NCBI GenBank assembly: GCA_963701715.1
Contig: CAVPAX010000007.1
Coordinates: 113,375 to 177,374, forward strand
Origin: Methylotenera_A sp963701715
GTDB lineage: Bacteria; Pseudomonadota; Gammaproteobacteria; Burkholderiales; Methylophilaceae
DNA length: 64,000 nucleotides
Direction of reading: 5' to 3'
Below the pieces are notes generated by a model, which was not told the DNA's origin, searched no databases, and saw nothing but the letters and a program-made list of their open reading frames with translations. This document shows, piece after piece, positions 1 to 9,079 of the stretch. The position numbers were made by a program, and so were the translations under genes. Each line of letters starts with the position of its first letter. Positions within the stretch are counted from its first letter, which is position 1.

Positions 1-291
1 CAGTTTTTTTCGAACTTCCATCAATCGACGTGCATACTCAATGCCCGCCTCGGTATCATGAATGGAGCAAGGCCCCACAATCACCAGCAAGCGGTCATCT
101 GTCTGATGTAAGACACGGTGAATCGAAGCGCGTGCCGCCAATATATTATGTGTTGTTTCAACGCTCTCTTTAAGTCGTGCCAACAAGACAGATGGTTTTA
201 TTAGCTCTTTAATTTCACGAATGCGAACGTCGTCTGTCGCAAGCTTCTCGTAAGCGATTGTTTTATTTGTTAACTTTTCTTTATTGATCAT
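1..291 (-). CDS. aroG: 3-deoxy-7-phosphoheptulonate synthase, N-terminal part (cut by window edge)
   Basis: The first 97 residues of a class I (AroFGH-type) DAHP synthase, which condenses phosphoenolpyruvate and erythrose 4-phosphate in the first step of the shikimate pathway. The stretch VGPCSIHD at residues 72-79 is the family's phosphoenolpyruvate-binding signature, and the upstream helix-rich segment is the usual N-terminal extension. The ATG at 291 lies 3 nt after the hisC stop, so the gene is the distal member of the gyrA-serC-pheA-hisC run and continues off the left edge. Which of the Tyr, Phe or Trp feedback classes it belongs to cannot be told from this fragment. Confidence 0.93.
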   Translation of the reverse strand, partial: MINKEKLTNKTIAYEKLATDDVRIREIKELIKPSVLLARLKESVETTHNILAARASIHRVLHQTDDRLLVIVGPCSIHDTEAGIEYARRLMEVRKKL

Positions 292-294
292 TAG

Positions 295-1398
295 TTACTG
301 CTTATTGATAATGTGTTCTAATACTTCCAAAAATCGTGTGTTTTCACTGAACAATCCTACACTGACTCGCAAATAATCCGGCATTTCATAATTGGCGATT
401 GGCCGCACAATCACACCGTTTTGAAGCAACTCTTGGTTCACAATAGCGGCATCTTGCACCTTAAAAGTCACGAAGTTAGCATACGAAGGAATGTATTCTA
501 ACCCTAATCTATGAAAACCCTGTGTCAACTGCAACATGCCAGCCTGATTGGCCGCATAACTACGCGCTACAAAATCATCATCGGCAAGTGAAGCCACTGC
601 TGCCGCTTGCGCCATGCTATTCACGTTAAAAGGCTGGCGGACGCGATTCAGCATATCTGCCACGTCCGCATGCATCAGTCCAAATCCGATTCTTAGGCCA
701 GCTAGACCATACGCCTTTGAAAAAGTGCGAGAAATAATAAGATTTTTAAACTCACTCAACCAATTTATGGCTTCAGATTTATGCTCTGCAGACAAATATT
801 CGTCATAAGCCTCATCCAGCACCACTAAAACATTCTCCGGCACTTGGTCTAAAAAAGTTTTTAACTCGGCTTTTGCAATTAACGTCCCTGTTGGATTATT
901 CGGGTTGGCAATAAAAATCAAACGTGTTTTTGGCGTAATAGCCATTAAAAAACCACCTAAATCATGCGCATAGTTTTTTGCCGGAATCACCACGCCTGTG
1001 GCACCCACCGCTTGCGTTACCAATGGATAGACAGCAAATGCATGCTGTGAATAAATAGCCTCGCACCCTGCATTCAGAAATGCTCTGGCGGCAAGCTCCA
1101 GGATGTCATTGGAACCATTGCCAAATACAATCTGATTCGGCTTGATACTAAATTTTTTACTTACAGCATCGCGTAGTGCAAAGCTATTGCCATCTGGATA
1201 GCGAGCAATGTCAGCTATAGCATCCTCTATCGCCATCTGCGCTTTCGGGCTAATGCCAAGCGGGTTCTCATTAGAAGCCAGCTTTACAATATCCGCCTCG
1301 TTCAAACCCATTTCGCGGGCAAGCTCGCTTATTGGCTTACCACCTTGATATGGTGCAATAGCACGAATGTAATCAGGAGCCAAACTAGATAAATTCAT
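295..1398 (-). CDS. hisC: histidinol-phosphate aminotransferase
   Basis: PLP-dependent fold-type I aminotransferase that converts imidazole acetol phosphate and glutamate to histidinol phosphate; members of this family often also accept phenylpyruvate. It is 367 aa, the usual size. Visible motifs are SNENPLG near residue 43, NPNNPTG at about 165-171, DEAY near 195-198, and SRTFSKAYGLAG carrying the Schiff-base lysine at about K228. I start at the ATG at 1398; a TTG two codons upstream (1404) is the only other in-frame option. It sits 24 nt after pheA and 3 nt before the DAHP synthase gene. Placement beside pheA fits a dual role in histidine and aromatic amino acid synthesis, which is inference. 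Confidence 0.95.
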   Translation of the reverse strand: MNLSSLAPDYIRAIAPYQGGKPISELAREMGLNEADIVKLASNENPLGISPKAQMAIEDAIADIARYPDGNSFALRDAVSKKFSIKPNQIVFGNGSNDILELAARAFLNAGCEAIYSQHAFAVYPLVTQAVGATGVVIPAKNYAHDLGGFLMAITPKTRLIFIANPNNPTGTLIAKAELKTFLDQVPENVLVVLDEAYDEYLSAEHKSEAINWLSEFKNLIISRTFSKAYGLAGLRIGFGLMHADVADMLNRVRQPFNVNSMAQAAAVASLADDDFVARSYAANQAGMLQLTQGFHRLGLEYIPSYANFVTFKVQDAAIVNQELLQNGVIVRPIANYEMPDYLRVSVGLFSENTRFLEVLEHIINKQ

Positions 1399-1422
1399 AA
1401 ACAATGAAACTCGAAAGAAAAC

Positions 1423-2505
1423 TTAAATAATGGCCGCAGGGTAGGAACCCAGCACTTTGAGCAAGGATGCGCGCTGTTGACACTCTTGTAGCGCCGCCTT
1501 TACTTTGGCATCAGTTTGATGGCCTTCGATATCAACAAAAAACACATAATCCCACAAACCTTGTTTTGAAGGTCGGGATTCCAGTTTGGTCATGCTCACA
1601 CCATGCCGCGAAAGCGGTTCAAGCAGATTTACCATCGCTCCTGGTTTGTTTTGAGTAACCATAACCAACGATGTTTTATCATTACCCGAAGGCGCCACAT
1701 CATGGTTACCCAACACCAGAAAGCGTGTGGTATTTTTAGGGTCATCTTCGATATTTTCCGCCAGCACATTCAAGTTAAATAGTTCTGCGGCGCGCCTACT
1801 TGCGATAGCCGCCACAAAAGTGTTCTCTGCTGTGACTGCCTCATGTGCTAGCTGAGCAGCGCGCGCATTACTGGTCACTGCTTCACGTGTGGCTTTGGGC
1901 ATGATGCGATTTAACCATTCATGACATTGTGCAAGTGATTGTGTATGTGACAGGATATGACTAATCTTATTGATATCTGTCTGGGCAGAAAGTAAGCAAT
2001 GATGTATTGGCAAAGTAATTTCGCCACAGATTTTTAGCGAACTGGATAGCAGCAAATCTAATGTTAGAGCAATAGCACCTTCTGTAGAGTTTTCAACTGG
2101 CACCACCCCATAATCAGCCTGATTCGCCCCTACTGTGCGGAACACCTCATCAATGGAACCACACACAATCGCATTGCGACCTTGCCCGAACTGTTTAAGT
2201 GCAGCCTCTTCACTATATGTTCCCAAAGGCCCCAAAAATGCAATCGAAAGCTCTTTTTCAAGCGCACGACAATTAGACATTACAGCACGAAAAATATGAC
2301 TGACTGCCTCATTTGATAACGGTCCCGCATTGTGCTCTTGTAATCGCCGCAAAATTTGCGCTTCACGCTCAGGGCGGTAAATCACGCCATCCTCTTTCAG
2401 GCTGCCAATCTGACGCGCAAGCTTTGCTCTCTCGTTGACGAGTTTAAGTACTTGCTCGTCAATCGCATCTATTTCACCACGATGTTTTTTCAATTGGTCG
2501 GACAT
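1423..2505 (-). CDS. pheA: bifunctional chorismate mutase/prephenate dehydratase (P-protein)
   Basis: Converts chorismate to prephenate and then to phenylpyruvate for phenylalanine synthesis. Three domains are visible in 360 aa: an AroQ-type chorismate mutase helix bundle (about 1-85), a prephenate dehydratase domain starting at GPLGTYSEEA (about 92-101) and carrying the TRF motif at 260-262, and a C-terminal ACT regulatory domain (about 278-355) with the phenylalanine-binding ESRPS at 309-313. The ATG lies 3 nt after the serC stop, so translation is probably coupled. Retention of ESRPS suggests that feedback inhibition by phenylalanine is intact. Confidence 0.96.
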   Translation of the reverse strand: MSDQLKKHRGEIDAIDEQVLKLVNERAKLARQIGSLKEDGVIYRPEREAQILRRLQEHNAGPLSNEAVSHIFRAVMSNCRALEKELSIAFLGPLGTYSEEAALKQFGQGRNAIVCGSIDEVFRTVGANQADYGVVPVENSTEGAIALTLDLLLSSSLKICGEITLPIHHCLLSAQTDINKISHILSHTQSLAQCHEWLNRIMPKATREAVTSNARAAQLAHEAVTAENTFVAAIASRRAAELFNLNVLAENIEDDPKNTTRFLVLGNHDVAPSGNDKTSLVMVTQNKPGAMVNLLEPLSRHGVSMTKLESRPSKQGLWDYVFFVDIEGHQTDAKVKAALQECQQRASLLKVLGSYPAAII

Positions 2506-2508
2506 AAT

Positions 2509-3585
2509 TTAATGAGTACGTTCAAATTCTTTCATATAATCAACCAATGCCCGCACGCCTTCCATTGGCATTGCGTTATAAATGCTGGCCCGCATTCCAC
2601 CCACCATGCGGTGCCCTTTTAACTGCAGCAATCCATGTGCTTCAGCGCCCTTTAAAAATGCCTCATTTAATGATTCATCACGTAATATAAAAGGTATGTT
2701 CATTCGCGAACGATTATTGATTGCAATATTATTCGTGTAAAAGTCAGTACTATCAATATATTCATAAAGCAGCTTTGCTTTAGCGATATTTTTTTTCTCT
2801 ATTTCTGCTACACCACCCTGTGCTATGAGCCACTCAAACACCAATCCTGCAATGTAAATGCTGAATGTAGGCGGGGTATTAATCATTGATTGATGCTCGG
2901 CCTGTGTCTTCCAATTAAACACTGCCGGTGTAAGCGGCGAGGCGTGACCAAGCAAATCTTCCCGCACAACCACAATACATAAGCCAGCAGGGCCAATATT
3001 CTTTTGTGCACCGGCGTAAATCACACCGTATTGATTTACATCGATCGGGCGTGAAAGTATATGTGATGACATGTCTGCAACGATAGGCACCCCGTTTGTA
3101 TTGGGAATTCCATCGAACTCGACACCACTCATGGTTTCATTGGTGCAAATATGCAAATAGGCTGCGTCTTTGTTTAATTGCCAAGTGGAAAACTCGGGCA
3201 CAAATGTATAACCAACCACTTCTGTGCTTGCCACCACATTGATGCTGCCATACGCGCTGGCATCATCCACACTGCGCTTGCTCCAACCACCTGTAACGGC
3301 ATAATCTGCCGATTTTCCGTTAAGTAAATTTAACGGAATCATCGCATTTTCTGCAAGCGCACCACCTTGTAAAAACAGCACTTTGTAATTACTAGGAATA
3401 GCTAAAAGTGTGCGTAAATCGGCTTCGGTCTTTTCTAAAATACTAGTGAACTCTTTGCCACGGTGTGACATTTCCATCACACTCATGCCAGAACCATGCC
3501 AATCAAGCATTTCTGCTTGCGCACGCTCCAACACCGGCTTGGGTAAAACTGCAGGGCCTGCTGAAAAATTAAAAATCTGCTTCAT
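2509..3585 (-). CDS. serC: phosphoserine aminotransferase
   Basis: Class V PLP aminotransferase for the second step of serine synthesis (3-phosphohydroxypyruvate to phosphoserine), also used in pyridoxal phosphate synthesis. It is 358 aa. The N-terminus NFSAGPAVLP is typical, and the PLP lysine is K195 in AGAQKNIGPAG. The C-terminal GHRMVGGMRASIYNA binds substrate phosphate. It starts 8 nt after gyrA and ends 3 nt before pheA. The order gyrA-serC-pheA-hisC is common in betaproteobacteria. Confidence 0.97.
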   Translation of the reverse strand: MKQIFNFSAGPAVLPKPVLERAQAEMLDWHGSGMSVMEMSHRGKEFTSILEKTEADLRTLLAIPSNYKVLFLQGGALAENAMIPLNLLNGKSADYAVTGGWSKRSVDDASAYGSINVVASTEVVGYTFVPEFSTWQLNKDAAYLHICTNETMSGVEFDGIPNTNGVPIVADMSSHILSRPIDVNQYGVIYAGAQKNIGPAGLCIVVVREDLLGHASPLTPAVFNWKTQAEHQSMINTPPTFSIYIAGLVFEWLIAQGGVAEIEKKNIAKAKLLYEYIDSTDFYTNNIAINNRSRMNIPFILRDESLNEAFLKGAEAHGLLQLKGHRMVGGMRASIYNAMPMEGVRALVDYMKEFERTH

Positions 3586-3593
3586 CTGTTTAA

Positions 3594-6137
3594 TTACTCT
3601 TCTTCGTCAGTTTCAACGATTTTTTCTAGCCCAGATAACTTCTCGCCTTCGCCTAGATTAATTAAAGTGACTCCTTGTGTAGCACGGCCCAATTCACGAA
3701 TTTCTTTCACACGTGTGCGGATAAGGATGCCGCCCGTCGTAATGAGCATAATCTCGTCTTCTTCATTGACCAGTTTTGCAGCAACAACCAAACCATTGCG
3801 CTCACTGATCGCAATAGCCTTCACACCTTGCGTGCCGCGGCCAGAATGACGGAAATCTGCTAAGACTGTACGCTTGCCATAACCGTTCTCAGTTGCCACC
3901 AATACGGTTTGCTGGTCATTTTCTGCAATCAGCAGCGAAAGTACTTGTTGCTTAGGTGCCAGTTTCATACCGCGCACACCGCGTGTAGCGCGACCCATAG
4001 GCCTGACATCATCTTCGCTAAACCATACAGCCTTGCCACCGTTGGATACCAGTACGATATCATTATGACCATTGGTAATTTCGGCACCGATGAGGTAGTC
4101 ATCATCATCTAATTTAATTGCGATAATGCCTGATTTGCGCGGATTAGAAAATTCGCTCAGGGCTGTTTTCTTTACCGTACCCTGTGCTGTAGCCATGAAA
4201 ATAAAATGATTTTCATCAAACTCTTTCACTGAAAGTATAGCGTTGATTTTCTCACCCTCTTCCAGTGGGAACAGATTTACAATTGGTTTTCCGCGCCCGA
4301 TTCTACTACCTTGTGGCACCTCGTACACTTTCAGCCAATATACCTGACCAAGGCTACTAAAGCACAAAATGTAGTCATGCGTATTCGCCACGAACATCTT
4401 GTCGATGAAATCATCCTCTTTGGTTGCTGCAGCTTGTTTACCACGTCCACCACGACGCTGTGCACGATACTCATCCAGAGGCTGCGATTTCACATAACCA
4501 GTATGCGAGAGCGTGACCACCACATCTTGCGGTGTGATTAAATCTTCCAATGATAAATCTTGTGCATTTTCTACAATTTCACTGCGGCGTTTATCTCCAA
4601 ACTGTTTTTTAATTTCTGTCAGTTCATCAGTAATGATGGTAGTTACGCGTGATGCGTTAGCGAGGATATCCAGTAAATCCGCAATTTCATCCATTACTTC
4701 TTTATATTCGCTGACAATTTTGTCCTGCTCAAGACCGGTCAACCGTTGCAGGCGCATCTGCAGGATTTCCTGGGCTTGTATGTCACTTAACCTGTAGCCT
4801 TTTGGCGTTAGGCCGAAATCAACGCTTAATCCTTCCGGGCGTGACGCTTCCATCGCCGCGCGCTTCAACATTTCCTCCACTACCGGTGATTGCCATGTGC
4901 GCGCCATTAAATCTACCTTGGCATCAGGCGGCGTTGGTGCAGCTTTAATCAGCGCGATCATTTCATCAACATTGGCGAGCGCTACGGCTAGACCTTCTAA
5001 AACATGACCGCGTGCGCGTGCTTTTTTCAGTTCAAATACGGTGCGGCGTGTTACCACCTCGCGGCGGTGACGTAAAAATGCTTCCAACATTTGTTTCAAA
5101 TTCAGCAAACGTGGCTGGCCATCAAGCAAAGCCACCATATTCATGCCAAATGTATCTTGCAGCTGTGTTTGCTTATATAGATTGTTTAACACAACCTCAG
5201 CAATCTCACCACGCTTCAGTTCAATCACTACGCGCATGCCGGATTTATCCGATTCATCACGCAAATCGGAAATACCCTCGATTTTTTTCTCATTAACCAG
5301 CTCGGCGATTTTTTCGATGAGCGTCTTTTTATTTACCTGATACGGCAGCTCATCAATAATAATGGACTGGCGTCCACCTTTATCCATATCCTCGAAATGT
5401 GTGCGGCCGCGCATTACAACACGGCCACGCCCGGTACGATAACCCTCTTTTACGCCGGTGGTACCATAGATGATACCTGCTGTAGGAAAATCTGGCGCAG
5501 GCACCAAATCAATCAACTCTTCAATGCCAGTATCTGGATTCTTGAGCAATGCGAAACAAGCATCCAGCACCTCATTTAGATTGTGCGGTGGAATATTGGT
5601 CGCCATCCCCACTGCAATGCCAGAGCTGCCATTAATGAGCAGGTTTGGAATGCGCGCAGGCATAATGAGAGGCTCATTTTCAGAACCGTCATAGTTCGGG
5701 CCAAAATCGACAGTTTCTTTGTCAATATCTGCCAATAATTCATGTGCGATTTTCGCCATGCGGATTTCGGTGTAACGCATAGCAGCTGCATTATCACCAT
5801 CTACCGAACCAAAGTTACCTTGGCCGTCTACCAACATATAGCGTAAACTAAAATCTTGCGCCATACGCACGATAGTGTCATATACCGCCGTATCTCCGTG
5901 CGGATGGTACTTACCAATTACATCGCCGACAATACGCGCAGATTTTTTATAAGGCTTATTGTAATCATTGCTCAACTCGTGCATAGCATATAAAACACGT
6001 CTATGCACAGGCTTTAGGCCGTCCCGTACATCTGGCAGTGCGCGTCCCACAATCACGCTCATGGCGTAGTCTAGGTAGGAGCGCCGCATCTCATCTTCTA
6101 AACTGATTGGCAGAGTTTCTTTAGCGAATTGATCCAT
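3594..6137 (-). CDS. gyrA: DNA gyrase subunit A
   Basis: Breakage-reunion subunit of the A2B2 gyrase that introduces negative supercoils. At 847 aa it is normal length. The active-site tyrosine is Y122 in AAAMRYTEIR. The quinolone-resistance region reads HPHGDTAVYD, giving T83 and D87 in E. coli numbering; Thr at 83 is the wild-type residue in several proteobacteria and is not by itself evidence of resistance. The GyrA box QRRGGRGK opens the C-terminal beta-pinwheel, and the tail is acidic. It is the first gene of the minus-strand block. The 362-nt AT-rich gap upstream must hold its promoter, but I cannot assign one with confidence. Confidence 0.98.
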   Translation of the reverse strand: MDQFAKETLPISLEDEMRRSYLDYAMSVIVGRALPDVRDGLKPVHRRVLYAMHELSNDYNKPYKKSARIVGDVIGKYHPHGDTAVYDTIVRMAQDFSLRYMLVDGQGNFGSVDGDNAAAMRYTEIRMAKIAHELLADIDKETVDFGPNYDGSENEPLIMPARIPNLLINGSSGIAVGMATNIPPHNLNEVLDACFALLKNPDTGIEELIDLVPAPDFPTAGIIYGTTGVKEGYRTGRGRVVMRGRTHFEDMDKGGRQSIIIDELPYQVNKKTLIEKIAELVNEKKIEGISDLRDESDKSGMRVVIELKRGEIAEVVLNNLYKQTQLQDTFGMNMVALLDGQPRLLNLKQMLEAFLRHRREVVTRRTVFELKKARARGHVLEGLAVALANVDEMIALIKAAPTPPDAKVDLMARTWQSPVVEEMLKRAAMEASRPEGLSVDFGLTPKGYRLSDIQAQEILQMRLQRLTGLEQDKIVSEYKEVMDEIADLLDILANASRVTTIITDELTEIKKQFGDKRRSEIVENAQDLSLEDLITPQDVVVTLSHTGYVKSQPLDEYRAQRRGGRGKQAAATKEDDFIDKMFVANTHDYILCFSSLGQVYWLKVYEVPQGSRIGRGKPIVNLFPLEEGEKINAILSVKEFDENHFIFMATAQGTVKKTALSEFSNPRKSGIIAIKLDDDDYLIGAEITNGHNDIVLVSNGGKAVWFSEDDVRPMGRATRGVRGMKLAPKQQVLSLLIAENDQQTVLVATENGYGKRTVLADFRHSGRGTQGVKAIAISERNGLVVAAKLVNEEDEIMLITTGGILIRTRVKEIRELGRATQGVTLINLGEGEKLSGLEKIVETDEEE

Positions 6138-6499
6138 TAATATTTCCGTTTATTTTATTGCTGTTTATATTTCTTTTGGTTTGTCTTTTGGCTGAAAATA
6201 AGTGCTTTTGGAGAGCGCATTTCTAGTTGTTTTAACCCGCAAAAGTCTAGCACATTTAGCCATGTAAAACACGCTTATTTGAAGCTTGAAGCAGGGGTTT
6301 TACAAATTAAAATTGTTTACATTTTTTATATTCATTCATATACAATATAAATTATCGAATTTATATTTATGATTTATTTTATTTATTAAAATCATTAAAA
6401 TAATCTATTAGACGCAAATAACATTTGGCGTAGAATTCGATTTATGTACGGGTGTTTTTTAAACCTGCGCATCAGAAAACTAACCAAAAGGAGATCGAT
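6138..6499. other. AT-rich divergent intergenic region between gyrA and rubrerythrin
   Basis: No convincing gene is seen in these 362 bases. The part from about 6290 to 6420 is very AT-rich, with runs of TTTATA/ATTTAT words, and both flanking genes are transcribed away from it, so it should carry two promoters. A TAGAAT hexamer near 6430, about 17 nt after TTAGAC, could be the rubrerythrin -10/-35 pair, but the match is weak. A strong ribosome binding site (AAGGAG) precedes the rubrerythrin ATG. Confidence 0.5.
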
Positions 6500-6919
6500 A
6501 TGCAACTTAAAGGATCAAAAACAGAAACCTGCTTGAAGGATGCGTTTGCAGGTGAATCTCAAGCTAACCGTCGTTATCTATACTTCGCAAACAAAGCAGA
6601 TGTTGAAGGCCAAAATGATGTAGCGGCTCTATTCCGTTCTACTGCTGAAGGCGAAACTGGTCATGCACATGGCCACTTAGAGTTTTTAGAACAATCTGGC
6701 GACCCTGCGACCGGCTTACCAATCGGTCCTACCCGCCAAAATCTGGAATCCGCTGTGGCTGGTGAAACACACGAGTACACCGACATGTATCCTGGCATGG
6801 CTAAAACAGCGCGCGATGAGGGTTTTGACGAAATCGCCGATTGGTTTGAAACGCTTGCTAAGGCAGAACGCAGTCATGCAAACCGCTATGCAAAAGCACT
6901 GGCTGAATTAGTAGATTAA
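6500..6919 (+). CDS. rubrerythrin-family protein (ferritin-like domain only)
   Basis: A 139-aa di-iron ferritin-like protein of the rubrerythrin family, which typically reduces hydrogen peroxide. Ligand-type residues are in place: E19 in GESQANRR, E52 and H55 in EGETGHAHG, E89 and E92 in GETHEY, and E123 and H126 in AERSHANR. The C-terminal rubredoxin domain (paired CxxC) of classical rubrerythrin is absent, so this is an erythrin/sulerythrin-like form that needs an outside electron donor. The ATG at 6500 follows AAGGAG; a reading frame extends upstream to 6452 but lacks that signal. It heads a three-gene set with an Fe-S protein and DUF3501, and the Fe-S partner could be the donor (inference). 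Confidence 0.93.
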   Translation: MQLKGSKTETCLKDAFAGESQANRRYLYFANKADVEGQNDVAALFRSTAEGETGHAHGHLEFLEQSGDPATGLPIGPTRQNLESAVAGETHEYTDMYPGMAKTARDEGFDEIADWFETLAKAERSHANRYAKALAELVD

Positions 6920-6947
6920 TTCAACTTTATCCTTCCTCTTGCGAGGG

Positions 6948-6986
6948 GGATGATAAGAGCATCCGAAAATGATGCTCTCATCATCC
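6948..6986 (+). other. intercistronic stem-loop after rubrerythrin
   Basis: GGATGAT-A-AGAGCATC pairs with GATGCTCT-C-ATCATCC around a 7-nt loop, giving a stem of 15 pairs with one mismatch. No U-run follows, so a simple intrinsic terminator is unlikely. Between an abundant-type protein (rubrerythrin) and a downstream redox gene it could stabilise the upstream message or reduce read-through. Confidence 0.6.
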
Positions 6987-7024
6987 AAGCAATTAAACAT
7001 ACTACAAAAAAACATGAGGTTAAA

Positions 7025-8362
7025 ATGAGTCGAGAAGGCAATCTAGAAGCCCCTACCCGCCATGCATTAGATTGGAAAAATCCTGACTTTTACGATGAAG
7101 AGAAGCTTAATCATGAGCTAGAACGTATATTTGACATCTGCCATGGCTGCCGCCGTTGTGTAAGTTTGTGTAACAGTTTTCCCACACTGTTTGATTTAGT
7201 CGACAACAGCCCAACTTTAGAAGTTGATGGCGTGGACAAAAAAGATTACATGAAAGTGGTAGATGAATGCTACATGTGTGATTTGTGCTACATGACCAAA
7301 TGTCCATACACACCGCCTCATGAATGGAATTTAGATTTTCCACACACCATGTTGCGTGCCAAAGCCATTAAGTTTAATAAAGGTGAAGTAGGCCTTAATG
7401 AAAAAATACTGGCATCGACTGATGTGCATGGGCAATTCGCCGGAATTCCTATTGTTGTTCAGGTGGTGAATGCCGTGAATAGCACCAAACTTATGCGCAA
7501 TGTGATGGAAAAAACACTGGGCGTAGATAAAAATGCTTGGATGCCGAGCTTTGCCACAGAAAAGTTTAGGCATGGCGCAGCCAAGAGCGAAGATTTTGTG
7601 GTGAAAAATGGTGAGCGCACACCTGGAAAAGTCGCCATTTATTCAACTTGTTACGTTAATTATAACGAACCCGGCATCGGCCACGATTTGCTTAAAGTGC
7701 TCGACCACAACGAAATCCCTTATGTACTGGTGGATAAAGAACAATGTTGCGGCATGCCAAAATTAGAACTTGGCGATTTGGAAGCTGTTGCTAAAAGCAA
7801 AGAAGCCAATATTCCTCACCTCGCGAAGTACGCCAAAGACGGCTACGCGATTTTGAGCGCAATACCGAGCTGCACACTGATGTTTAAACAAGAAATCCCG
7901 CTGATGTTCCCGGATTGTGCCGACACAAAATTGGTGCAAGAAGCGATGTGGGACCCGTTTGAATACTTGGTTGCGCGCCGCAAGGATGGTTTGCTGAAAA
8001 CCGATTTCAAAAAACCACTCGGAAAAGTAAGCTACCACATTCCATGCCATGGTCGGGTACAGAACATTGGCAAAAAAACCGAAGAGTTTTTGAAGTTAGT
8101 TCCCGAGACTACCATCAATACCGTAGAGCGTTGCTCTGGCCATGCGGGCACTTATGGGGTCAAGCTAGGACATCATGCAATGGCTAAAAAAATCGGTAAA
8201 CCTGTAGCAAAGTTGATGAGTAATAACGAGCCTGACTACATCAGCTCTGACTGCCAATTAGCAGGCCATCATATCGAGCAGATGATGGATGAAAACGGAC
8301 TGAAGAAATCTACGCTACGTCACCCGTTAAGTCTTGCGCGCATCGCTTACGGCATTGAATAA
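7025..8362 (+). CDS. Fe-S protein with two 4Fe-4S motifs and CCG domains (GlpC/HdrD-like)
   Basis: A 445-aa protein of the GlpC/heterodisulfide reductase D-like class. Two ferredoxin-type clusters are indicated by C39-x2-C42-x2-C45-x3-C49 and C82-x2-C85-x2-C88-x4-C93P. Two cysteine-rich CCG domains follow. The first has a leading STCYVN and a complete EQCCGMPKLE; in the second, IPCHGR is followed by ERCSGH, so the usual CC is reduced to a single Cys. The ATG at 7025 with GAGG upstream is preferred to an in-frame ATG at 6950, which lies inside the stem-loop. Its place between rubrerythrin and DUF3501 suggests electron delivery to the peroxidase; no substrate can be read from sequence. Confidence 0.85.
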   Translation: MSREGNLEAPTRHALDWKNPDFYDEEKLNHELERIFDICHGCRRCVSLCNSFPTLFDLVDNSPTLEVDGVDKKDYMKVVDECYMCDLCYMTKCPYTPPHEWNLDFPHTMLRAKAIKFNKGEVGLNEKILASTDVHGQFAGIPIVVQVVNAVNSTKLMRNVMEKTLGVDKNAWMPSFATEKFRHGAAKSEDFVVKNGERTPGKVAIYSTCYVNYNEPGIGHDLLKVLDHNEIPYVLVDKEQCCGMPKLELGDLEAVAKSKEANIPHLAKYAKDGYAILSAIPSCTLMFKQEIPLMFPDCADTKLVQEAMWDPFEYLVARRKDGLLKTDFKKPLGKVSYHIPCHGRVQNIGKKTEEFLKLVPETTINTVERCSGHAGTYGVKLGHHAMAKKIGKPVAKLMSNNEPDYISSDCQLAGHHIEQMMDENGLKKSTLRHPLSLARIAYGIE

Positions 8363-8365
8363 GCA

Positions 8366-8402
8366 AGCCTGGAAACCGCATGGATATTGCCTCACAGGGC
8401 AT
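8366..8402 (+). repeat. REP-like palindrome, copy A
   Basis: An imperfect palindrome of about 37 nt between the Fe-S gene and DUF3501. It shares the core CGCATGGATATTG and the arm CAGGGCAT with the copies near 9037, 24559, 43117 and 56478. The left arm (GCCTG) pairs only in part with the right arm. Confidence 0.6.
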
Positions 8403-8428
8403 ATATTTTGAATGATTAAAGGAACAAA

Positions 8429-9007
8429 ATGAGTATTACCCGCGACAACATCATGACGCTGGAAGCGTACAGCAAATACCGCAAAGAGCACAAACCGCAA
8501 ATCATGGCGCATCGCCAATTGCGCTCCGTGCATTTGGGTGAGCACGTGAACATGCAATTTGAATCCGAACTCACCATGCGCTATCAAATTCAGGAAATGC
8601 TGCGGCTTGAAAAAATATTTGAAGAGGAAGCCATTCAAGACGAAATCGACACCTACGCGCCGCTGGTGCCCAATGGCAGCAACTGGAAAGCCACGATGCT
8701 GATTGAATACACCGACGTGGAAGAACGAAAAATCGCGCTTAGCCAATTGATTGGCATCGAAGACCGTATGTATATTGAGGTGGAAGGCTTTAAGCGCGTG
8801 TACGCGATTTCGGATGAAGATTTAAACCGTGAAAATGAAACCAAAACCAGCGCGGTGCACTTTTGCCGCTTTGAGTTTAATGAAGCCGTGAGAAAAGCCA
8901 TTAAATATGGTGCGGTTGTTAAGTTAGGCTGCGATCACCCGAATTACAATATGAGCGTGGTGATTCCGCTCAATCAGTTGGAATCATTGCGTGAGGATTT
9001 AAACTAA
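8429..9007 (+). CDS. DUF3501 family protein
   Basis: A 192-aa soluble protein recognised as DUF3501, a family of unknown function. The N-terminus has the family's R-Q-L-R-S-V-H-L-G-E-H pattern (residues about 30-40). No cysteine-rich cluster motif or membrane segment is seen. It follows the Fe-S protein by 66 nt with AAGGAAC upstream of its ATG. As far as I know the rubrerythrin, Fe-S protein and DUF3501 genes recur side by side in beta- and gammaproteobacteria, so it probably belongs to the same peroxide/redox module. Confidence 0.85.
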   Translation: MSITRDNIMTLEAYSKYRKEHKPQIMAHRQLRSVHLGEHVNMQFESELTMRYQIQEMLRLEKIFEEEAIQDEIDTYAPLVPNGSNWKATMLIEYTDVEERKIALSQLIGIEDRMYIEVEGFKRVYAISDEDLNRENETKTSAVHFCRFEFNEAVRKAIKYGAVVKLGCDHPNYNMSVVIPLNQLESLREDLN

Positions 9008-9036
9008 GCACTTAGTACTTTTGACCGCCAATACTC

Positions 9037-9075
9037 ATGCTCTGCAAGGCGCATGTATATTTGGCTGCAGGGCAT
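9037..9075 (+). repeat. REP-like palindrome, copy B
   Basis: ATGCTCTGCA pairs with TGCAGGGCAT (one G-U pair) around a 19-nt loop. It lies in the short convergent gap between DUF3501 and metZ, where it could also act as a weak bidirectional terminator. Confidence 0.65.
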
Positions 9076-9079
9076 CTAT

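Noticed and set aside
6950..7024. A 25-residue N-terminal extension of the Fe-S protein from the ATG at 6950.
   Set aside because: It lies across a strong stem-loop and lacks a ribosome binding site; the ATG at 7025 has GAGG and begins the conserved part.
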